A DNA stretch of 64,000 bases from Pseudocolwellia sp. AS88 (GTDB lineage: Bacteria; Pseudomonadota; Gammaproteobacteria; Enterobacterales; Alteromonadaceae). The notes beneath the pieces are model-generated. The model was not told the origin of the DNA. It saw only the letters and a program-made list of their open reading frames with translations, and searched no databases. Position numbers and translations under genes: made by a program. Location: assembly GCF_030551755.1 (NCBI RefSeq), contig NZ_JAUPEC010000013.1, positions 51,697-115,696 of the forward strand. Direction: 5' to 3'. Below, piece by piece: positions 38,391-47,355 of the stretch. Position 1 is the first letter of the stretch. Each line of letters starts with the position of its first letter.

Positions 38391-39938
38391 ATGAATTCAC
38401 CTATAAAGAAAATAGTCATTGTTGGTGGTGGTAGCGCAGGTTGGTTAACTGCAGGAATTATTGCTGCTGAACACAAAAATTCCACACAAAAATCACTCAA
38501 TATTACCTTAATAGAATCTCCAGATGTCAAAACCATTGGTGTTGGCGAAGGTACTTGGCCATCAATGCGTAATACTTTGGATAAGATAGGTATAACAGAG
38601 TTTGAATTTATTCAACAGTGCGACGCTTCATTCAAACAGGGTTCAAAGTTCATTGCTTGGCAAACAGGCAGTAGCGATGAATTTTACTATCACCCTTTTA
38701 TGACTCCTGATGGCTACACCCATACGAACTTGCAAGAACATTGGCAAACATCACATGCTCAACGATCATTTGCAGATACAGTAAATGTTCAATCTTATGT
38801 ATGCGAAGCTGGCTTAGCGCCAAAGCAATTTGCTACACCACCTTATGCCAGTGTTACCAATTATGGTTATCATTTAAATGCGGGTAAGTTTGCCGCCATA
38901 TTACAAAAACACGGCACCCAAAAACTTGGTATAAACCATGTTATAGCTCATATAGATGAAGTTATCTCTGGTCCATCAGGCGACATTGAAAAGTTATCAA
39001 CAAAAGACGGACAAATGATTGATGGGGATTTATTTATCGACTGCTCCGGAAGTACTGGCTTATTGATAAATAAACATTTCAAAATTCCATTTATCAAACA
39101 AGATCATGTTTTATTCAATAACTCAGCCTTAGCAACACAAGTCCCCTATACAGTTCAACAAGATATAGCTTCAACGACATTATCCACCGCACAAACTTGC
39201 GGCTGGATTTGGGATATAGGTCTGCCCTCCAGAAGAGGTGTTGGACATACCTATTCAAGTGCACACATCAACGATGATGAAGCAGAAAAACAATTAAGAA
39301 GCTATATTGCTAACACTATTGGCGATGAAGAAAGTGAGAAGCTAACAGTAAAAAAACTTTCATTTACGCCAGGTTACAGAGAGAAGTTTTGGCATAAGAA
39401 CTGTGTTGCTGTTGGTATGTCTGCTGGCTTTATTGAACCTTTAGAAGCCTCAGCACTTGCCATGATTGAACTTTCGATCACAATGATCAGTGAACAACTC
39501 CCTCAAACCCGTTCTCAAATGAATATATTAGCTGAGCGCTTTAATAAAAGATTCAGTTATCGTTGGGAGCGAGTCATAGAGTTTTTAAAGCTCCATTACA
39601 CTCTTAGCCAAAGACGTGATAGTGATTACTGGTGCGATAATCAGTTATCCTCAAGCATTCCAGTTAGACTCGCCGAGTTGCTAGAACTATGGAAGTATCA
39701 GCCTCCTAGTCGTTATGACTTTACTGAAAATGAAGAAATATTTCCTTCAGCAAGCTACCAATATATTCTTTACGGAATGAGTCAGCATACTCAAGCACGC
39801 GAACATCAAACGTTATTTGAGAACCAGGCTATTGCAGAACAATTGTTTAATAAAGTTCAACAACAAAAACAACAATTCTTACAAGGCTTACCTACAAATA
39901 GAGCATTAATAAATCATTATTTCCAACAACAGAATTAG
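38391..39938 (+). CDS. flavin-dependent tryptophan halogenase homologue 1
   Basis: Family of PrnA/RebH-type flavin-dependent halogenases. The 515 residues have the FAD motif VGGGSAGWLTAG (11-22), a lysine in the position of the catalytic Lys79 of the family (Lys82 in ASFKQGSKF), and GFIEPLEAS, the glutamate-bearing motif. The WxWxIP motif of the family is altered to GWIWDIGLP (271-279). Start at 38391 is chosen by AAGGGG just upstream and the family N-terminus. Such genes are common next to TonB receptors in marine gammaproteobacteria; whether they halogenate tryptophan there is unproven. The substrate here is unknown. Confidence 0.88.
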   Translation: MNSPIKKIVIVGGGSAGWLTAGIIAAEHKNSTQKSLNITLIESPDVKTIGVGEGTWPSMRNTLDKIGITEFEFIQQCDASFKQGSKFIAWQTGSSDEFYYHPFMTPDGYTHTNLQEHWQTSHAQRSFADTVNVQSYVCEAGLAPKQFATPPYASVTNYGYHLNAGKFAAILQKHGTQKLGINHVIAHIDEVISGPSGDIEKLSTKDGQMIDGDLFIDCSGSTGLLINKHFKIPFIKQDHVLFNNSALATQVPYTVQQDIASTTLSTAQTCGWIWDIGLPSRRGVGHTYSSAHINDDEAEKQLRSYIANTIGDEESEKLTVKKLSFTPGYREKFWHKNCVAVGMSAGFIEPLEASALAMIELSITMISEQLPQTRSQMNILAERFNKRFSYRWERVIEFLKLHYTLSQRRDSDYWCDNQLSSSIPVRLAELLELWKYQPPSRYDFTENEEIFPSASYQYILYGMSQHTQAREHQTLFENQAIAEQLFNKVQQQKQQFLQGLPTNRALINHYFQQQN

Positions 39939-39947
39939 AGAAACATT

Positions 39948-41438
39948 ATGACGGGATCATCAATCAAACATGTGGTTATCGCTGGTGGAGGCACTGCTGG
40001 ATGGATGACGGCAGCCGCGCTCTCAAAGTTACTTAGTAGCAATATCAAAGTGACTTTAATAGAGTCAGACGCTATAGCTACTGTCGGTGTTGGAGAAGCA
40101 ACCATTCCACCGATTAAAAACTTTCATAAACTTTTAGGTATTAATGAACAAGAAGTTATGAGAGCAACAAGAGCGACATTCAAACTAGGCATTAGCTTTG
40201 AAAACTGGGGACAAGTAAACGACAAATATATTCATTCTTTTGGCGCAACAGGTAAAGAATGCTGGGCTGGCGAATTTCATCATTTCTGGTTACACGGAAA
40301 AAGCAAAGGTCATACTGATGAATTTGGTGAATACTGTTTCGAGTTACAGGCGGCTAAACAAAATAAGTTTGCTATAACAAACGATGCTCCCATTAATTAT
40401 GCCTACCATTTAGATGCGACGCTTTACGCTAAATTTTTACGAGGCTTTAGTGAAAAGTTAGGAACAAAGCGTATTGAGGGCAAAATATCAAAAGTCGATA
40501 AATGTCCAACTACAGGCAACATTAGTGCAATACAATTAGAATCAGGTGAAACAGTAGAGGCTGATTTATTTATTGATTGCACAGGCTTTAGAGGATTATT
40601 AATAGAGCAAGCTTTGCACACAGGATATGACGACTGGTCACATTGGCTCCCTTGCGATAGCGCCGTTGCAGTACAAACTAAATCAGTTTCAGAGCCTTTA
40701 CCTTATACTCGTTCAATTGCTCATGATGGTGGTTGGCAATGGAAAATACCGCTACAACACAGAGTTGGCAATGGTTTAGTGTTTTGTAGTAAATACCTAG
40801 ATGATGATGCAGCTAAAACCTTACTACTGAATAATATTGAAGGTAAAACAATTACTGAACCACGAGTGATCAAATTCAAAACAGGTCGTCGTCGCAAAGG
40901 TTGGAACAAAAACTGTATCGCTATTGGCTTATCAAGTGGCTTTATCGAACCATTAGAATCCACCAGTATTCATTTAATTATGACCGCAATTGTACGTTTA
41001 TTAAGGCTATTCCCTTATAACGGTGTAACAACGTCAGCTATTGATGAGTACAACAACAAGCTCACATCAGAGTTAAATGCTGTTCGTGACTTTATCATTT
41101 TGCACTATAACGTAAATCAACGTAATGATAGTGAGTTTTGGCAGCATTGTAGAAATATGGAAGTACCAAAACCTTTGGCTCATAAAATACGTTTATTCAA
41201 AGAAACCGGAAGAGTATTTTTAGATGACGGTGATATTTTCCGTGTAGATTCGTGGACCCAAGTCATGTTGGGACAAGGTTTAATGCCAATGCAATATCAT
41301 CATATTGCAGACATCATGTCTGATGACGAATTAAAGAAATTCATGGGAAGTTTAAAGCAGTCTATTGATATTTCAGTAAATAACCTGCCCTCACATCAAG
41401 ACTTTATTAATCAGTACTGTAAATCAAATATTGATTAA
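39948..41438 (+). CDS. flavin-dependent tryptophan halogenase homologue 2
   Basis: Second PrnA/RebH-type protein, 496 residues, nine bases after the first, so translated from the same message. It keeps the standard motifs: AGGGTAGWMTA (12-22), Lys79 in RATFKLGISF, WQWKIP at 263-268, and GFIEPLEST at 331-339. The sequence differs strongly from homologue 1, so this is not a recent duplication. Two unlike halogenase homologues after one TonB receptor suggest either modification of an imported compound or a non-halogenating role of the pair. A strong terminator follows. Confidence 0.9.
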   Translation: MTGSSIKHVVIAGGGTAGWMTAAALSKLLSSNIKVTLIESDAIATVGVGEATIPPIKNFHKLLGINEQEVMRATRATFKLGISFENWGQVNDKYIHSFGATGKECWAGEFHHFWLHGKSKGHTDEFGEYCFELQAAKQNKFAITNDAPINYAYHLDATLYAKFLRGFSEKLGTKRIEGKISKVDKCPTTGNISAIQLESGETVEADLFIDCTGFRGLLIEQALHTGYDDWSHWLPCDSAVAVQTKSVSEPLPYTRSIAHDGGWQWKIPLQHRVGNGLVFCSKYLDDDAAKTLLLNNIEGKTITEPRVIKFKTGRRRKGWNKNCIAIGLSSGFIEPLESTSIHLIMTAIVRLLRLFPYNGVTTSAIDEYNNKLTSELNAVRDFIILHYNVNQRNDSEFWQHCRNMEVPKPLAHKIRLFKETGRVFLDDGDIFRVDSWTQVMLGQGLMPMQYHHIADIMSDDELKKFMGSLKQSIDISVNNLPSHQDFINQYCKSNID

Positions 41439-41448
41439 CTAAAAACAC

Positions 41449-41475
41449 AAAAGGAGACATCAGTCTCCTTTTTAA
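41449..41475. terminator. bidirectional terminator after halogenase genes
   Basis: Stem AAAAGGAGAC/GTCTCCTTTT (41449-41458 with 41463-41472), loop ATCA, followed by TTT on the plus strand. It also faces the convergent sohB. Confidence 0.88.
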
Positions 41476-41486
41476 ATTTTCAAATT

Positions 41487-41521
41487 AATGAGCTAAGCTC
41501 ATTAACCTCAATTCTAGTTAA
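41487..41521. repeat. palindrome plus degenerate REP-like unit
   Basis: A perfect palindrome AATGAGCT-A-AGCTCATT (41487-41503) runs into TTAACCTCAATTCTAGTTAA (41502-41521), which matches the terminal unit of the 235-bp elements at most positions. It lies just past the sohB stop. Confidence 0.45.
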
Positions 41522-41539
41522 TTAACTCAAACAGAATAA

Positions 41540-42583
41540 TTAACCTGGGAATATTCTATTCTTCTGCCATAAATTACTAAATACACGATCTACAGACATA
41601 GAAGCTGCTTTAGAAAACTTCTCAGCCAAGCCTTTCTTAACAACATATTTAATTGAGATAACTTTTTTAGATTTGTTCGATTGCTGTAAGTAATCATCAC
41701 TTGTTTGAATATCATCAACTAAGCCTAATTCTTTAGCTTTAATACCAAACCAATGCTCACCTGTAGCTACCTTGCTTATATCAAGACTAGGTCGATGATC
41801 TGAAACAAAGCCTTTAAATAGTTGATGGGTTTCTTCTAACTCTTCATTAAACTTTTCACGGCCTTTATCTGTATTTTCACCAAACATAGTTACCGTACGT
41901 TTAAATTCACCTGCAGTAAATTGTTCGTAATCAATATCGTTTTTCTTTAATAGTTTATTAAAGTTAGGTACTTGAGCAATAACACCAATTGAGCCCACAA
42001 TAGCAAATGGCGCTGAAATAATTTTATTTGCTACACAAGCCATCATGTAACCGCCGCTAGCTGCCACTTTATCTACAGACACCGTTAGAGGGATATTACC
42101 TTGACGAATACGATCTAGTTGAGAAGACGCTAAACCATAGCCATGTACCATACCGCCACCACTTTCTAAACGAACAAAAACTTCATCATCAGGAGTAGCC
42201 ACAGTAAGTACTGCACTAATTTCTTCTCGTAAAGACGAAACTTCTTTTGCGTCTATACTGCCATTAAAGTCGAGAACAAATACGCGAGACTCTTGTTCAA
42301 TATCACCACTTTTAGCTGACTTTTTATCAGCTTTAGCTGCTTCTTTAGCTTGTTTCTTATCAGCTTTTTCTTTTTGTTTAATTTGTTCTTTAGTAAGTAA
42401 ATGATGCATAACTTCATCTTCAACATCATCAAAATGTTCCGACAAATCAGTTATCTCTAACTCACCTTTTTTACTTCCTTGCTTAATAGCCGACGATGCA
42501 ATTACGGCAACAATAGCAATAACAGCTAAAACAAATGTAATTGTTTTAGCGAAAAATAGTCCGTACTCGTACAAAAATTCCAA
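41540..42583 (-). CDS. sohB: protease SohB (S49 family)
   Basis: Inner-membrane serine protease of the S49 family, relative of SppA. The 347 residues have one or two N-terminal hydrophobic segments (about 8-32), a lysine-rich linker (65-92) and the protease domain with Ser176 in AASGGYM as nucleophile and Lys228 in TAGEFKRT as probable base. Residues ESGGGMVHGYG match the family oxyanion region. It is probably a periplasmic-facing protease that multicopy-suppresses loss of DegP in E. coli. A single gene, converging on the halogenase genes. Confidence 0.95.
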   Translation of the reverse strand: MEFLYEYGLFFAKTITFVLAVIAIVAVIASSAIKQGSKKGELEITDLSEHFDDVEDEVMHHLLTKEQIKQKEKADKKQAKEAAKADKKSAKSGDIEQESRVFVLDFNGSIDAKEVSSLREEISAVLTVATPDDEVFVRLESGGGMVHGYGLASSQLDRIRQGNIPLTVSVDKVAASGGYMMACVANKIISAPFAIVGSIGVIAQVPNFNKLLKKNDIDYEQFTAGEFKRTVTMFGENTDKGREKFNEELEETHQLFKGFVSDHRPSLDISKVATGEHWFGIKAKELGLVDDIQTSDDYLQQSNKSKKVISIKYVVKKGLAEKFSKAASMSVDRVFSNLWQKNRIFPG

Positions 42584-42652
42584 GCCTTTCTCCTAAGGGT
42601 AGTTCAATGTAATTCTATGTTTATGAAATATAATCATATAAATATGGGGATA

Positions 42653-42689
42653 AAAACACAAAAAAAAAGTCCTAATAAAAGGACTTTTT
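42653..42689 (-). terminator. terminator after lipase gene
   Basis: AAAAAGTCCT/AGGACTTTTT (42664-42673 with 42680-42689), loop AATAAA, followed in the minus direction by a long T run. It ends the lipase transcript before sohB. Confidence 0.85.
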
Positions 42690-42771
42690 CTCTTATAGCT
42701 CTTTGTTATGTTATTACAGCATAAATTTACTGATTAACAAACAAGAACAGTGTACATCTCTTTATTACAAC

Positions 42772-45165
42772 TTATTGTACAACAGCTGTATTGGTAACAT
42801 TAATGACTGTGCCTTTAGTGGCAAAGAAACCCGTTACTTGAGATTGCATTTCTTGTGTTGCAGCTCCAGTTAAAGCGACATCTGGCGCTTCATCACGTAC
42901 ATCTGGTGATAATATTGAAGCATGATGACCATTTAAGAAACGCACAGCTCCTGAACCTGCTGCAGTAGTGCTTACGCTAGGTAAACCTAATAAGGCGATA
43001 GCACCTTCAGTTCCACCTAATGGTGAAGTTGAAATACTATTAGGTATTACTTGGTCAGATAGATTAGTTCCACCATCACCCACCACTTCAATTAAATGCG
43101 TTGGTGTTTGTGTTGTTGCCATTTGAACTGCGTAATTAACAGGATCTCCAGAATCTGTCACTGTTTGTGCAGCAAAAATGAATTGAGAGAAAACACTATC
43201 TAAAGATGCTTGTTGTTCTTCAGTCAGATTTGCATAAAACAAGGTATAAGCTTGTGCAAGCTCAGCTTCCGTAGCATCAGGAAAGTTTGCTGATACAAAA
43301 CTTTGGAAATCTGTTGATTGCGCCATAGTTAATGTAGCTTTTATCAAGTCTCCAAATGCAGGTGATTCTAATAAGAAGTTTGCTACCATAGTACCCGGCA
43401 TTGCAAGAGAGTTAGACGTCACTTTAAACATATCATCTAAAGCAGGGTTAATAGAAGTATTAGCCAGAGCAACAAAGTTAACACCTGTTATAGCACCTAA
43501 AGAATGTCCTAAATAATGAACTTCAGAAGTATCAATATTTGCTCCCACAACTGCATTCAATCCTAAACGTAAACCTAAGGTATCAATAGTACTCTGACGT
43601 AAATTGTCACGTGTTGTTAATAAACTCGCTAAATTCATGTAATGAGTAGCAGAAACCGTTGATGCATTAATTTCATCACCATCTTGAGTAGGATCTAAGT
43701 CAAAACCTCGGCTACCATGCAATGGATGATCTATTGCTATCGTAGCAAAGCCAAACGTTGATAATAAACCTGATATCGCAAGCATATCTTCTTTTTTAGA
43801 GGTAATACCATGTTGCAACATAACAACAGGCCAACCATCAGCAGGTGCTACTAAAGCAGGTAAACCAAAGCTAGCACGAACAGCATCAGTTACAGGTGAG
43901 ACAACAGGCGTTGTCATTTGCACATCAATATTCATCTCAGCTTGAGCTATAGGGATAGGATTAAATTTAGTTAAATGACGTTGAGTATCAACAGGAAATG
44001 CACTACTCAAATCTCTTAGACCAACAGCCATACAAAAGCCGTCGTTAGCATCTAATGCATCTGCAGGTATCGCATCTGGATTTACAGCAGCTAAACCAAG
44101 TAATGTTGCTCCTGAATCACAACGCGCTTCCCACCAAGAATTAACTGGTGCTTGAGGATTATCTGCACTGGGAACCCCCAAGTAATAAGGTAATTCTACT
44201 GAACCAGTATGATAGTTAGCTGTCGAATATAGTGCTTGTAAATCTGCAGATAGACTTAGACCTTGTGATAAAAACACTTGGTTTACTGTAGCCCCAGAAG
44301 GATCAATAGTAATAACAGGAGGTGTTCCACCAGCAGCCAAATTAGCAGCCATTAAGCCTTTCAGTGTATCTAATACTCTAGTGGTTGATTGAGTAGTCAT
44401 CGCCATGGTGTAAATCAATGAATCAGCGTCAATACCTTCATTTACAATAACCTTTTCAAAGCTATTGATAACAGCCTGTAAACCTAACTGGGCTTCTGTA
44501 GCTAAGGGATGAGTCGCAATATCTTGGCGCACGAGTTCATAAGTTGATGAACCAGCAATCGCTTGACCGTTGCTATCTTTCAAAGCATCAGTTAAGGCAA
44601 CTAAATAAGTTGTTTCTGCTTTTAAAGGCTTCAAAGGAACTATTGCAACACTATCACCAGACTTTTGTGTAAAATAATCCACACCAAAAGTAAGTTGTGC
44701 AACTATTTTACAAGCTAAGCCTCTTGTTACACTTGTACAGTCAGCATCATTTGCGTCACCGCCCATGATCGCTTCAAAAACTTGAACGCCTCCAACAACA
44801 GAATCAGCATCTAAAGATGTCCCTGTAGGAAAATCAATACTTAGAACAAATGGATTAACTGTAGACCACCCATCTAAAGCGCCTAGAGTTGTAGATGGAT
44901 CATAGTAGTTTGGTGATTCAAGAAGGTTTCCATCTTCATCACTTTCTGTTGGCATATTTAAAGTGCCATCTGTTGTCTCTGAAAATAATAAATCGTTAGG
45001 AACAGATAAATCACCATTGGTGGGGTCAAAAACAACACGTGCAGAAGCTTTAATACCTGAGTTATTGCTTTCGACGCTTTGTTGGACGTCTTTGATTGAT
45101 TCGCTATCGCAGCCAGCTAAACCCAAAACACCGGCGATAGTGACACTTAATAATAATTTTTTCAT
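42772..45165 (-). CDS. Pla-1/VolA-family lipase (surface lipoprotein)
   Basis: A 797-residue lipoprotein with lipobox LGLAGC (Cys19) and an N-terminal region ARVVFDPTNGDLSVPNDLLFSET typical of the bacterial virulence-factor lipase N-terminal family. The alpha/beta-hydrolase core carries the nucleophile Ser555 in YLGHSLGAITG, and a candidate catalytic histidine lies in NGHHASILSPDV near the C-terminus. Relatives (VolA of Vibrio, Pla-1/cef) are surface phospholipases or lysophospholipases. Start at 45165 is taken for its GGGGAG site and signal peptide; an in-frame extension to 45219 adds 18 unlikely residues. Confidence 0.9.
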   Translation of the reverse strand: MKKLLLSVTIAGVLGLAGCDSESIKDVQQSVESNNSGIKASARVVFDPTNGDLSVPNDLLFSETTDGTLNMPTESDEDGNLLESPNYYDPSTTLGALDGWSTVNPFVLSIDFPTGTSLDADSVVGGVQVFEAIMGGDANDADCTSVTRGLACKIVAQLTFGVDYFTQKSGDSVAIVPLKPLKAETTYLVALTDALKDSNGQAIAGSSTYELVRQDIATHPLATEAQLGLQAVINSFEKVIVNEGIDADSLIYTMAMTTQSTTRVLDTLKGLMAANLAAGGTPPVITIDPSGATVNQVFLSQGLSLSADLQALYSTANYHTGSVELPYYLGVPSADNPQAPVNSWWEARCDSGATLLGLAAVNPDAIPADALDANDGFCMAVGLRDLSSAFPVDTQRHLTKFNPIPIAQAEMNIDVQMTTPVVSPVTDAVRASFGLPALVAPADGWPVVMLQHGITSKKEDMLAISGLLSTFGFATIAIDHPLHGSRGFDLDPTQDGDEINASTVSATHYMNLASLLTTRDNLRQSTIDTLGLRLGLNAVVGANIDTSEVHYLGHSLGAITGVNFVALANTSINPALDDMFKVTSNSLAMPGTMVANFLLESPAFGDLIKATLTMAQSTDFQSFVSANFPDATEAELAQAYTLFYANLTEEQQASLDSVFSQFIFAAQTVTDSGDPVNYAVQMATTQTPTHLIEVVGDGGTNLSDQVIPNSISTSPLGGTEGAIALLGLPSVSTTAAGSGAVRFLNGHHASILSPDVRDEAPDVALTGAATQEMQSQVTGFFATKGTVINVTNTAVVQ

Positions 45166-45406
45166 TAATTCTCCCCAGAACAATTCTTTCGTATATAAAG
45201 TTGTAGTAAACTTAGCCATTTTTTGATAGTTTTTGTGGCTAAAATATAACTTGTTCGACCAGTTAAACTTAACCTAAGAAATGTCTTTGTGCTAGTTGTT
45301 TCTTAAAATAACACTTAGTTTATCATTTTTAATTCAACTTTTACTCGTTTGTTTGCTCTGCTCAGAGTAGAATTCACACTCTATTTCTACTACCTTCTAA
45401 TTGATT

Positions 45407-46144
45407 ATGTTTGATTTTAAATTTGATGCTAATGCTCTAGCGAATAAAGTTATTTTAGTTACTGGCGCCGGAGACGGTATTGGTAAAAAAGCAGCTCTTA
45501 CTTATGCGAGCTTAGGCGCTACAGTTATTTTACTGGGTAAAACAACCCAAAAGTTAGAAGCTGTATACGATGCAATAGTAGAACAAGGTTCCCCTGAACC
45601 TGCAATTATTCCTTTAGACTTAAAAGGCGCAACCAAACAAAACTATCTAGATATGGTGTCAACCATTAAAAGTCAGTTTGGTCGACTTAATGGTGCCTTG
45701 TTGAATGCTGCCATGTTGGGTGAGCTATCACCTTTTGCACAAATTCATGAACAAATATGGAATGATGTAATGCAAGTGAATGTAAATTCACAATACTTAC
45801 TTGCACAAGCCCTACTTCCTCTGCTTCAAACAACCCCTGATTCATCTTTAGTTTTTACATCATCTGGTGTTGGTAATAAAGGTAAAGCTTACTGGGGTGC
45901 ATATAGCGTATCTAAGTTTGCTATTGAAGGAATGATGCAAGTCATTGCTGATGAGTACGATACAACTTCAGTTCGCACCAATGCTATTAATCCTGGAGCT
46001 ACAAATACAAAGATGAGATCTGTTGCTTACCCTGGTGAAGACGCAAAAACTGTTGCTTATCCTGCTGATATTATGCCTGCTTACGTTTATTTAATGTGTA
46101 ATGACAGTGTTGATGTTAATGGGCAAGTTATTAACGCTCAATAA
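45407..46144 (+). CDS. yciK: YciK-family short-chain dehydrogenase
   Basis: A 245-residue NAD(P)-dependent SDR enzyme of the YciK group, substrate unknown. The cofactor motif TGAGDGIG is near residue 20, NAAMLGE follows near 105, and the catalytic Tyr and Lys are in YSVSK near 170. The N-terminus FDFKFDANALANKVILVTGAGDGIGKKAALTYASLGATVILLGK matches E. coli YciK closely in pattern. The ATG at 45407 is preferred to an upstream TTG. No good ribosome site is visible, so start choice is not certain. A single gene, converging on the GGDEF gene. Confidence 0.88.
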   Translation: MFDFKFDANALANKVILVTGAGDGIGKKAALTYASLGATVILLGKTTQKLEAVYDAIVEQGSPEPAIIPLDLKGATKQNYLDMVSTIKSQFGRLNGALLNAAMLGELSPFAQIHEQIWNDVMQVNVNSQYLLAQALLPLLQTTPDSSLVFTSSGVGNKGKAYWGAYSVSKFAIEGMMQVIADEYDTTSVRTNAINPGATNTKMRSVAYPGEDAKTVAYPADIMPAYVYLMCNDSVDVNGQVINAQ

Positions 46145-46172
46145 AACTCAGTTATTGTCAAAACAACGAGTA

Positions 46173-47093
46173 TTAAGAATGTTTACTTTCCACCCTATTA
46201 CGCCCTTTGCTTTTGGCTTGATAGAGTGCTTGGTCTGCTTCACAGAGTAACTGGCTTTCTTTATTGGCTCTATAAGGTGTAGCCTCTGCTACACCTATAC
46301 TTAATGTTAAATAATCATCTACGGGAGAGCTTTTATTTGCAATATGTAAAGCAGCAATTCTTTTTAATAACTTATTTAATAATTGCTCAGCTTGTTGAAT
46401 TGAAGTGTCTCCTAAAACTAATACAAATTCATCTCCACCATAGCGAGCGCAAAGGTCTCCAGGTCGATTAGAAAACTCCTTAAGAATTTCACCTATTTTC
46501 ACTAAACATGAATCGCCAGCTTGATGCCCAGATGTATCATTTAGTAATTTGAAATAGTCTAAATCAATAATAGCCAAACATAATTTCTTTTTTAATCTTC
46601 CACATCGCCGCCACTCATTATGCAGGAACTCATCAAAGGTTCTCCGATTGGGGATCCCCGTCAATCCATCTATTCGAGCTAAATTACTGACCTCCTCTTC
46701 AGCTAACTTTCTTTCTGTAATATTTTGATGAGAAACAACAAAGTAGGAGTTCATCTCTAATTGAAAAGGGGTTACACGCATCATAAACCATCTTTCTTCG
46801 GATGGACTATGACAGGGATATTCAAAATAAAAAAGTGTAGTTTCTCTATTTATTAGACTTCTTATACCTTTTGCTGCTTGTAAGCCAAAACTATCTCCCA
46901 TTTTAGATGCTTTATCACATTCAGCTAAATAATTAACCCCAACCCAGTTAGAGCTAGAATTACAATTGTTATCACTTCCAAAGTTTGACCAGCTTTTATT
47001 AACGTATTGGATTTCTCCTGCTGAATCGATAACCACAATATGGTCAGTAACGGAATCAAGAATATGTTTTAAGAATTTTTTAAGGTTTGCCAA
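46173..47093 (-). CDS. PAS-GGDEF diguanylate cyclase
   Basis: Makes cyclic di-GMP from GTP. The 306-residue cytoplasmic protein has an N-terminal PAS domain (about 8-128) and a GGDEF domain (about 133-304) with the intact active site GGDEF at 219-223. The inhibitory site RxxD is present as RPGD at 210-213, five residues before GGDEF, so product feedback is expected. No membrane segment is seen; the PAS domain likely senses a ligand or redox state. A single gene on the minus strand. Confidence 0.94.
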   Translation of the reverse strand: MANLKKFLKHILDSVTDHIVVIDSAGEIQYVNKSWSNFGSDNNCNSSSNWVGVNYLAECDKASKMGDSFGLQAAKGIRSLINRETTLFYFEYPCHSPSEERWFMMRVTPFQLEMNSYFVVSHQNITERKLAEEEVSNLARIDGLTGIPNRRTFDEFLHNEWRRCGRLKKKLCLAIIDLDYFKLLNDTSGHQAGDSCLVKIGEILKEFSNRPGDLCARYGGDEFVLVLGDTSIQQAEQLLNKLLKRIAALHIANKSSPVDDYLTLSIGVAEATPYRANKESQLLCEADQALYQAKSKGRNRVESKHS

Positions 47094-47296
47094 TTAAATT
47101 CCTTTTTCTATAGAAAAGATAAATAGTCATAATAATCAACTTCGTGGTGAGAAACATAAAACTAAAGTAAAGTCGTTAGGGGAACTTTTAGCAAGTTTTA
47201 CTCAATATTTGCGACAAATATTCAAAGATGGATTCTAATAAAAGCCAGAGTTAAGATTATGTAAAATACAATATTGTTTAACTATTAATTTTAGCA

Positions 47297-47330
47297 ATAA
47301 AAAAGCCCTAATACTTTTAAACATTAGGGC
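47297..47330 (-). terminator. terminator after fadD
   Basis: GCCCTAAT/ATTAGGGC (47305-47312 with 47323-47330) with a 10-base loop, followed in the minus direction by TTTTTT. It lies 26 bases past the fadD stop. Confidence 0.85.
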
Positions 47331-47355
47331 CTCATAACAACTTAAAAGAGTATAA

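Noticed and set aside
41487..41503. AATGAGCTAAGCTCATT as a terminator of sohB
   Set aside because: No T-tract follows in either direction; the neighbouring stem at 41449-41475 is a better terminator.
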